A stretch of 21,119 nucleotides of DNA from an uncultured Muribaculaceae bacterium (lineage in GTDB: Bacteria > Bacteroidota > Bacteroidia > Bacteroidales > Muribaculaceae), in the NCBI GenBank assembly GCA_910588245.1, contig CAJUQP010000054.1:1-21119 (forward strand). The letters are read 5' to 3'. Shown here one piece after another: positions 15,892 through 21,119 of this stretch. Numbering within the stretch: the first letter of the stretch is position 1; every line of letters begins with the position of its first letter. A program made the position numbers and the translations under genes. The notes beneath the pieces were generated by a model. It ran no database searches, was not told the DNA's origin, and saw nothing but the letters and a program-made list of their open reading frames with translations.

Positions 15892-17478
15892 TCACTGACG
15901 CCCGGCAGGTTTAGCCTGGGGGGGATAGTCGACGGTGAAATGCAGTCCGCGGCTCTCCTTGCGCTCGCGTGCCTGGCGCATAATAAGGTATGCCACGTTG
16001 ATGATGTTGCGCAATTCGCATAGCTCCCGGCTGGGCTTGCTGACCTTAAACAGCTTCTCAGTCTCCTCATAGAGGATGTCGAGACGGTTCCAGGCGCGGT
16101 CAAGACGGAGATCGGAGCGCACGATACCCACGTAGTAGCCCATAATCTGGTTGACCTCCTTCTCGCTCTGGGTGATGAGCACCATCTCCTCGGGATGGGC
16201 TGTTCCTTCGTCGTTCCATTCAGGCACATCGGTGCGGAAGTCATAACCCTTTATGGCCTCGGCGGCGTGGCGCGCGGCAGCATCGGCGTAGACCACCGCC
16301 TCAATCAGCGAGTTGCTGGCAAGACGGTTGCCGCCGTGCAGACCCGTGCAGCTGCATTCGCCCACGGCATAGAGACGTTTTATCGACGACTCTCCGTTGA
16401 GATCCACCTTTATTCCGCCGCAGAGATAGTGGGCGGCAGGAGCCACAGGAATCATATCCTTGGTGATGTCGATGCCGAGCGAGAGGCATTTCTCATATAT
16501 GTTGGGGAAATGGCGCTTCGTCTCCTCAGGATCCTTATGGGTGACGTCGAGATATACATGGTCAGTGCCGTGAAGCTTCATCTCGGAGTCGATCGCACGG
16601 GCCACGATGTCGCGAGGCGCGAGCGAGAGGCGTGGATCATATTTCTGCATGAACTCCTCGCCGTCGAGATTGCGGAGCACGGCGCCATAGCCCCTCATGG
16701 CCTCTGTGATGAGGAACGACGGACGGTCGCCGGGATGATACAGAGCCGTTGGATGGAACTGTATGAACTCCATGTCTTTCACTGTGCCCTTGGCACGGTA
16801 GACCATGGCTATGCCGTCGCCAGTGGCGATAAGGGGGTTAGTCGTGGTGGTATACACAGCTCCCACGCCGCCGGTGGCCATCACCGTCACTTTAGCGAGG
16901 AAAGTGTCGGTGCGTCCGGTCTCCTCGTCGAGGATATAGGCTCCGTAGCATGTGATGTCGGGGGTGCGTCGTGTCACGATCTTCCCCAGATGATGCTGGG
17001 TGATGATCTCAAGGGCGAAATGGTTGTCGAATATGTCGATGTCAGGATTATTCCTGACGGCTTCCACGAGGCTTGTCTGGATCTCGGCTCCGGTGTTGTC
17101 GGCATGATGGAGGATGCGGAACTCGGAGTGTCCCCCCTCACGGTGCAGGTCAAATGTGCCGTCTTCCTTCTTGTCGAAATCAACGCCCCACCCTATCAGC
17201 TCACGTATCTGCGAGGGCGCGTTCTTCACGACCTTCTCCACGGCAGCCGGGTCTGAGAGCCAGTCGCCGGCAATCATTGTGTCGTTGATGTGTTTGTCGA
17301 AATCATCGACCTCAAGATTGGTGACGCTCGCCACACCACCCTGCGCGAAGTAGGTGTTCGCCTCCTCGAGCGTGGTCTTGCAAATGATGGCGACCCGCCC
17401 TGTCTTCGCGGCCTTCAGGGCGAAACTCATGCCGGCGATGCCAGATCCGATCACGAGATAGTCATATCGGTATACCAT
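15892..17478 (-). CDS. nadB: L-aspartate oxidase
   Basis: NadB oxidises L-aspartate to iminoaspartate with FAD, the first step of NAD synthesis. I take the ATG at 17478 (MVYRYDYLVIGSGIAGMSFA, 528 aa; E. coli NadB has 540). The frame stays open for 44 codons upstream, but that part is Arg/Pro-rich noise and contains the promoter. Visible motifs are the FAD-binding GSGIAGMS at about 11-18, the substrate-loop REGGHSEFRILHH, FIQFHPTALY, the active-site region PRDIVARAID, HYLCGGIKVD, and the late FAD motif YAVGECSCTGLHGGNRLASNS. The C-terminal helical domain is complete. No nadA or nadC is adjacent. It is the first gene of a probable operon with the S41 protease and mfd. Confidence 0.97.
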   Translation of the reverse strand: MVYRYDYLVIGSGIAGMSFALKAAKTGRVAIICKTTLEEANTYFAQGGVASVTNLEVDDFDKHINDTMIAGDWLSDPAAVEKVVKNAPSQIRELIGWGVDFDKKEDGTFDLHREGGHSEFRILHHADNTGAEIQTSLVEAVRNNPDIDIFDNHFALEIITQHHLGKIVTRRTPDITCYGAYILDEETGRTDTFLAKVTVMATGGVGAVYTTTTNPLIATGDGIAMVYRAKGTVKDMEFIQFHPTALYHPGDRPSFLITEAMRGYGAVLRNLDGEEFMQKYDPRLSLAPRDIVARAIDSEMKLHGTDHVYLDVTHKDPEETKRHFPNIYEKCLSLGIDITKDMIPVAPAAHYLCGGIKVDLNGESSIKRLYAVGECSCTGLHGGNRLASNSLIEAVVYADAAARHAAEAIKGYDFRTDVPEWNDEGTAHPEEMVLITQSEKEVNQIMGYYVGIVRSDLRLDRAWNRLDILYEETEKLFKVSKPSRELCELRNIINVAYLIMRQARERKESRGLHFTVDYPPQAKPAGRQ

Positions 17479-17577
17479 AGCGGTTAGTTTAATAAAAATA
17501 GTACGTCTGGATTCCGGGATTTGAGAGATATTCGCGATCGGTGGGCCGGGAATCCTGGGCCTTCGCCTATCAAACGG
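17479..17577 (-). promoter_or_regulatory. nadB 5' leader with hairpin
   Basis: About 93 nt separate the predicted transcription start (near 17571) from the nadB ATG. GGATTCC (17509-17515) pairs with GGAATCC (17549-17555), and GC-rich stretches inside can add pairs. No known NAD riboswitch class is recognised. Confidence 0.35.
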
Positions 17578-17610
17578 CAAATATAGCAAAAATCTTCCGT
17601 TAATCGGCAA
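17578..17610 (-). promoter_or_regulatory. nadB promoter (Bacteroidetes type)
   Basis: On the minus strand TTGC (17610-17607) precedes TATATTTG (17585-17578) by 21 bp. The latter is a perfect TAnnTTTG; the upstream element matches only partly. Confidence 0.65.
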
Positions 17611-17681
17611 CCGGCGCCACTAAATCGCTTTCCGGCTATCCCCAAAAACATTTACCGACCGCAAATAGGAGGGGGAAATCA

Positions 17682-17726
17682 CTCAGACGGCCTCCCGTGC
17701 CTTAGAAGCAGGGGAGGCCGTCTGAG
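17682..17726 (-). terminator. Strong hairpin downstream of the 122-aa hypothetical gene
   Basis: CTCAGACGGCCTCCC (17682-17696) and GGGAGGCCGTCTGAG (17712-17726) form a perfect 15-bp stem, with three further pairs possible inside the loop. There is no T tract on either side. The position, 23 bp after the stop at 17749, fits a terminator or a 3'-end protecting hairpin. Confidence 0.7.
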
Positions 17727-17748
17727 ACACAGCCGTCGTGACGTAATT

Positions 17749-18117
17749 TCATTGCAGCATCTCCGGCGACACCTCACCGTAGGGGGCGTTGCTGTCGAGC
17801 TGTTTCTGGTCGAGCATGTTCCTGACCTCTGTAAAGAGCACCTTCTTTATGTCGTCCACAGCCACACGTCCGAAGTCCTGATAGTCTTCATAACGGGCGT
17901 AATCGGAAGGATCGACTTCCTTGATCACCGGGGTGGCGAAGCGACATGCATGACTTCCCTCTTCGGTCACATTGTCTTTGATGAACCGTGCGAGCTCATC
18001 GCGGAGCCCGACAATCTTCGGTGAATTCTCGAGTTGTTCCTTTGTGCCTGCGTAGAGCATACGGTATTTAGCTGAATCACCGAAACTGATGATGTAGAGT
18101 CTCTCTTTGTTTTCCAT
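17749..18117 (-). CDS. Hypothetical protein, 122 aa
   Basis: I do not recognise this family. The start is taken at the ATG at 18117 (MENKERLYIISFGDSAKYRMLY); the open frame runs back to 18345, but that upstream part overlaps the pgi terminator and reads as noise. The protein is soluble, with no signal peptide or membrane segment. It begins with a beta-alpha-like stretch (ERLYIISFGDSAKYRMLYAG), then charged helices (LRDELARFIKDNV) and a Tyr/Asp-rich segment (VDPSDYARYEDYQDFG), and ends in a Gln/Asn-rich tail. The internally consistent charged, helical composition makes it a credible gene. It stands alone between the pgi terminator and a 15-bp hairpin, so it is likely its own transcription unit. 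No function can be assigned. Confidence 0.75.
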   Translation of the reverse strand: MENKERLYIISFGDSAKYRMLYAGTKEQLENSPKIVGLRDELARFIKDNVTEEGSHACRFATPVIKEVDPSDYARYEDYQDFGRVAVDDIKKVLFTEVRNMLDQKQLDSNAPYGEVSPEMLQ

Positions 18118-18190
18118 AACAATAGAACAGAATAAGGATGATACATTAAATGGGTCCGCAACAGATGGGACGTATGTATTACTTACAACA

Positions 18191-18236
18191 CTCCGGCAAA
18201 GCATTTGTTTGCCGTATTTGCCAGCGCTGCCCGGAG
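18191..18236 (-). promoter_or_regulatory. Nested inverted repeats upstream of the 122-aa gene
   Basis: CGGCAAA (18194-18200) and TTTGCCG (18208-18214) form a 7-bp stem with a 7-nt loop. CTCCGG (18191-18196) could instead pair with CCGGAG (18231-18236). The gene start is about 75 bp away, so this may be a structured leader or operator. No good promoter match was found. Confidence 0.35.
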
Positions 18237-18268
18237 GGGATTTGAATCTGACACATCTTTGCCTGACG

Positions 18269-18308
18269 AAAAAAAGCCGGGGAGACGCCGAACCGACGTC
18301 TCCCCAGC
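18269..18308 (-). terminator. Intrinsic terminator of pgi
   Basis: On the minus strand GGGGAGACG (18305-18297) pairs with CGTCTCCCC (18287-18279) across a 9-nt loop, flanked by a GC/GC extension with one mismatch, and is followed by seven T residues (18275-18269). This is a textbook rho-independent terminator, 34 bp after the pgi stop. Confidence 0.93.
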
Positions 18309-18341
18309 CCTGTATGTCAGACACCGCTTTGCGGCGCCGTG

Positions 18342-19682
18342 TCATTTAAGCTTTGCCTTGATGGCCTCGGTCTCTTTCTCGTAGCCGGGTTTCTCGAGGA
18401 GTGCGAACATGTTCTTCTTGTAGGCCTCCACACCGGGCTGGTTGAAGGGATTGACACCGAGCATGTAGCCGCTGATGCCGCAAGCCTTCTCGAAGAAATA
18501 GATGAGCTGGCCGAGGGCATGCTCGTCGAGTTTGTTGATCTCGATACGCATATTGGGCACTCCACCGTCGACATGGGCGATCTTGGTGCCGAGCTCAGCC
18601 ATCTTGTTGACCTCGTCAATGCGCTTGCCTGCGAGATAATTGATTCCGTCGAGATTTGCCGCGTCCTCAGGAATACGGCGTGTGATGGCCGGTTCCTTCA
18701 CGGAGATCACGGTCTCGAAGATTGTGCGCTCACCCTCCTGGATCCACTGGCCCATGGAGTGGAGGTCGGTAGTGAAGTCGACCGACGCGGGGAAGATACC
18801 CTTGCCGTCCTTACCTTCGCTCTCGCCGTAGAGCTGTTTCCACCACTCTGCGAAGAAATGGAGTTTGGGATTGAAGTTCACAAGAATCTCAGTCTTCTTG
18901 CCGGTTCTGTAGAGGGCGTTGCGCATACGGGCGTAGACCTCGGCGGGATTCTCCGCTCCGGGATGCTTCGTAGTCTCCTCCATCTCGGCGGCTCCTGCCA
19001 CGAGACGGGCGATGTCATGTCCGGCACAAGCTATGGGAAGAAGGCCGACGGGAGTGAGCACTGAGAAACGTCCGCCCACATTGTCGGGGATCACATATGT
19101 CTCGTAGCCCTCCTGTGTGGCGAGAGTGCGGAGAGCGCCCTTCTTCTCATCGGTGACGGCCACGATAAGGTCTTTGGCAGCCTCTTTGCCGGCCTGCTTC
19201 TCAAGGAGCTCCTTAAGGATACGGAACGCGATAGCAGGCTCCGTGGTGGTGCCGCTCTTCGAGATGACGATGATGCCGAACTTGCGCCCCGTGAGGAGCT
19301 TCTCAAGTTCCGCGGTATATTCCTCGCCGATGTTCTGGCCGGCATAGAGCACCTTAGGATTCTTCGGAGCGGGAGCATAGAAGTCGGCGAAGCTGTCGGA
19401 GAGGGCTGAATTCACCGCCTTTGCTCCGAGGTAGCTGCCTCCGATACCTACACACACCACAAACTCACAGTTCTCGCGCAGACGCTCGGCAGTCTTGTTG
19501 ATTCTTGCAATCTCCTCCGCGGTTATGGAAGAGGGGAGGTTGATCCAGCCGAGGAAGTCGTTGCCGGCTCCCGAGCGGCTCTCAAGGGTGCCGAAAGCCG
19601 CGTTAGCCTCAGCCTCATCGGCGATATACTGGTGCTCAGCGAAATAGAGAGCGTCCTGAATGTTGAGTTCAATAGATTTCAT
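18342..19682 (-). CDS. pgi: Glucose-6-phosphate isomerase
   Basis: Pgi interconverts glucose 6-phosphate and fructose 6-phosphate in glycolysis and gluconeogenesis. I take the ATG at 19682 (MKSIELNIQDALYFAEHQ, 446 aa, the short Firmicutes/Bacteroidetes form); an in-frame ATG 19 codons earlier adds an Asn/Ser-rich tail with no family support. Motifs seen are GIGGSYLG (79-86), the phosphate-binding SKSGTTTEP (141-149), NVGGRFSVLTPVGLLP, and near the C-terminus NPFNQPGVEAYKKNMF with the conserved Gln and Lys. It follows gpsA by about 130 nt and is closed by a strong terminator, so it is the last gene of this group or has its own promoter. Confidence 0.96.
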   Translation of the reverse strand: MKSIELNIQDALYFAEHQYIADEAEANAAFGTLESRSGAGNDFLGWINLPSSITAEEIARINKTAERLRENCEFVVCVGIGGSYLGAKAVNSALSDSFADFYAPAPKNPKVLYAGQNIGEEYTAELEKLLTGRKFGIIVISKSGTTTEPAIAFRILKELLEKQAGKEAAKDLIVAVTDEKKGALRTLATQEGYETYVIPDNVGGRFSVLTPVGLLPIACAGHDIARLVAGAAEMEETTKHPGAENPAEVYARMRNALYRTGKKTEILVNFNPKLHFFAEWWKQLYGESEGKDGKGIFPASVDFTTDLHSMGQWIQEGERTIFETVISVKEPAITRRIPEDAANLDGINYLAGKRIDEVNKMAELGTKIAHVDGGVPNMRIEINKLDEHALGQLIYFFEKACGISGYMLGVNPFNQPGVEAYKKNMFALLEKPGYEKETEAIKAKLK

Positions 19683-19779
19683 TGTCTTTATATTTTGGTT
19701 GTTGGAGTTGTCGGGCATAGAAGCTGTCAGTAACTTCATAAAAGGGAGGCCTCCGCCTTCCTCCGCCTATCGGATTACA

Positions 19780-19792
19780 ACGCCTCAGGCGT
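19780..19792 (-). terminator. Weak hairpin between gpsA and pgi
   Basis: ACGCC/GGCGT with a 3-nt loop, just after the gpsA stop. It is too short, and lacks a T tract, to be called a terminator with confidence. No promoter for pgi was recognised in the roughly 130-bp gap. Confidence 0.25.
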
Positions 19793-19810
19793 CCGGATGG
19801 TTCACGATTC

Positions 19811-20809
19811 TCAGCTGAAGAGAGGATCTATATCGTGGAAAGCCTCCCGCGGATTGCGGCCTTCGTAGAGGATGGAGTGCACACAATCGAGTATCGGCAT
19901 GTCGACACGAGGACCGGCCTCATTGATCTCATGGATGCAGCGGGTGCCATAGTAACCCTCCGCCACCATCTCCATCTCCATCTTAGCCGCCTTCACGCTA
20001 TGGCCTTTGCCGATCATGGCGCCGAAATTGTGATTGCGGGAGAAGAGACTGTAGCATGTCACGAGCAGGTCGCCAAGATATGCGGAGCGGCATATGTCGC
20101 GTCGCAGCGGAGCCACGGCATCGATAAACCTGCGCATCTCCCGCACGGCGTTGCAGACAAGCATCGCCTTGAAATTGTCGCCGGCCTTCATGCCGTCGAT
20201 CATTCCGGAGGCTATTGCGTAGACATTCTTGAGCACCGCCCCATATTCTATGCCGGCCACATCGTCGGAAACGATGGTGCGCAGTTTCAGTCCGGATATG
20301 GCATCGCAGAACATGCGTGCCTTCTCCGTGTCGGAGCATCCTATCGTGAGATAGCTGAGATGGTCGAGCGCGACCTCCTCGGCATGGCAGGGCCCTCCGA
20401 TGACGAGAAGCGATGATTCCGGGCATCCGAAACGGCTTGCGAACCAGTCGGTGACTATCATGTTGTCGTCGGGGACTATACCCTTGACAGCCGACACGAT
20501 GTTCTTGTCGCGAAGGGGCACGGAGATTTTCTCCGCCTCAGCCTTGAAATAGGGGGAAGGGATGGCCACCACGAGGGTGTCGGCGGCACCTGCGGCCACA
20601 TTTATGTCGGAATGGAAGTCGATGCGCTCCGTGTCGAACGTCACATCGGTCAGATACACCGGATTTCGGCGGTTTCTGACAAATTCGGCGATACGTTCGG
20701 GGCGTCTGACATACCAGATGATACGGTCGTTGTTGCGGAGCAGGAGCCTGGCGAGCGCCGTGGCCCAGCTCCCCGCGCCGATGACGGCTATCTTACCAAG
20801 GCCCCCCAT
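19811..20809 (-). CDS. gpsA: Glycerol-3-phosphate dehydrogenase [NAD(P)+]
   Basis: GpsA reduces dihydroxyacetone phosphate to sn-glycerol 3-phosphate for phospholipid synthesis. I choose the ATG at 20809 (MGGLGKIAVIGAGSWATAL, 332 aa), which shares one base with the lysS stop (TGATG); a GTG one codon earlier is also possible. The Rossmann motif GAGSWATA is at 11-18. Further motifs are IPSPYF, SAVKGIVPDD with the conserved Lys near 110, and GAVLKNVYAIASGMIDG with the catalytic Lys near 195. The length is normal for the family. Translational coupling to lysS is implied by the overlap. Confidence 0.96.
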   Translation of the reverse strand: MGGLGKIAVIGAGSWATALARLLLRNNDRIIWYVRRPERIAEFVRNRRNPVYLTDVTFDTERIDFHSDINVAAGAADTLVVAIPSPYFKAEAEKISVPLRDKNIVSAVKGIVPDDNMIVTDWFASRFGCPESSLLVIGGPCHAEEVALDHLSYLTIGCSDTEKARMFCDAISGLKLRTIVSDDVAGIEYGAVLKNVYAIASGMIDGMKAGDNFKAMLVCNAVREMRRFIDAVAPLRRDICRSAYLGDLLVTCYSLFSRNHNFGAMIGKGHSVKAAKMEMEMVAEGYYGTRCIHEINEAGPRVDMPILDCVHSILYEGRNPREAFHDIDPLFS

Positions 20810-21119
20810 CACTCGGCCTCCTTTTCCTGGTCCTCCTTAGCCTGCTTTTTCTCGGGGCGCATCTGCGGGAACAGCAATACCTCCTGGATGGTTGACTGTC
20901 CGGTCATGAGCATGGCCAGTCGGTCCATGCCGATTCCCATGCCCGACGTGGGGGGCATGCCATATTCAAGGGCCCGGATGAAGTCGCCGTCGATGATCAT
21001 TGCCTCGTCGTCGCCCTTGTCGGCGAGACGCATCTGCTCCACGAAGCGCTCATACTGGTCGATCGGGTCGTTGAGCTCGGAGTATGCGTTGGCAAGCTCC
21101 TTGCCGTTGACCATGAGCT
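20809..21119 (-). CDS. lysS: Lysyl-tRNA synthetase, C-terminal fragment (gene runs off the window)
   Basis: The last hundred or so codons of a class II lysyl-tRNA synthetase, which charges tRNA-Lys. The visible part includes MVNGKELANAYSELNDPIDQ, the substrate-region EALEYGMPP-like sequence (here RALEYGMPPTSG) and class II motif 3 GIGMDRLAML. It is followed by a highly charged tail (KKQAKEDQEKEAE) that goes beyond the catalytic fold. The 5' end lies outside the window. The stop overlaps the gpsA start by one base. Confidence 0.95.
   Translation of the reverse strand, partial: LMVNGKELANAYSELNDPIDQYERFVEQMRLADKGDDEAMIIDGDFIRALEYGMPPTSGMGIGMDRLAMLMTGQSTIQEVLLFPQMRPEKKQAKEDQEKEAE

Noticed and set aside
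16195..17256. 353-codon plus-strand frame opposite nadB
   Set aside because: Antisense shadow of a well-supported NadB; no start context or domain.
17479..17610. Upstream start for NadB at 17610
   Set aside because: The added 44 residues are Arg/Pro-rich, unlike NadB N-termini, and the region holds the promoter and leader.
18118..18345. Longer form of the 122-aa hypothetical protein starting at 18345
   Set aside because: It would read through the pgi terminator and the nested repeats; composition changes sharply at the Met at 18117.

Overview
The window looks like a chromosomal segment of a gut Bacteroidales bacterium. The GC-rich housekeeping genes and the family content make Muribaculaceae a reasonable guess, but the sequence does not prove the family. 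Support comes from several matches to the Bacteroidetes promoter consensus (TTTG, about 20 bp, TAnnTTTG), the paucity of Shine-Dalgarno sequences, and proteins typical of Bacteroidetes: a long nucleoside kinase, a TPR/transmembrane/helix-turn-helix regulator and a plug-plus-barrel outer-membrane protein. Almost everything lies on the minus strand.

Layout. (1) 1-75: tRNA-Glu(UUC), minus strand, with an almost ideal promoter behind it; then a 419-bp gene-free stretch. (2) 495-2165: a nucleoside kinase, the only plus-strand protein gene, ending in a hairpin with a T tract. (3) 2272-10768: an accessory island, all minus. In transcription order it holds a membrane TPR-HTH regulator, a small exported protein, a tiny double-glycine-leader Cys/Gly/Asn-rich peptide, a radical SAM/SPASM maturase, an outer-membrane plug/beta-barrel protein and a C39-peptidase ABC exporter. 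(4) 10838-17478: nadB, an S41 C-terminal processing protease and mfd, a likely operon (30-nt gap, then a 4-nt overlap). (5) 17749-18117: a small conserved-looking hypothetical gene between two strong hairpins. (6) 18342-21119: lysS (3' end only), gpsA and pgi, closed by a classic intrinsic terminator.

The island is the point of interest. It reads as a ribosomally synthesised, post-translationally modified peptide (RiPP) system. The precursor carries a leader ending in a GG/GA cleavage signal. The radical SAM protein has both a Cx3Cx2C cluster and a complete SPASM cysteine set. The exporter has an intact C39 Cys-His-Asp triad to remove the leader. The outer-membrane protein replaces the HlyD/TolC-type partners one would expect next to such an exporter. 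A 49-bp perfect palindrome built from 11-bp repeats sits just behind the promoter in front of the small exported protein, and may be the operator for the regulator encoded upstream. The regulator itself is preceded by five copies of a 7-bp tandem repeat.

The precursor reading frame continues upstream into a leader-like sequence interrupted by one TGA. The peptide is therefore translated from an internal start, recoded, recently broken, or affected by a sequence error.
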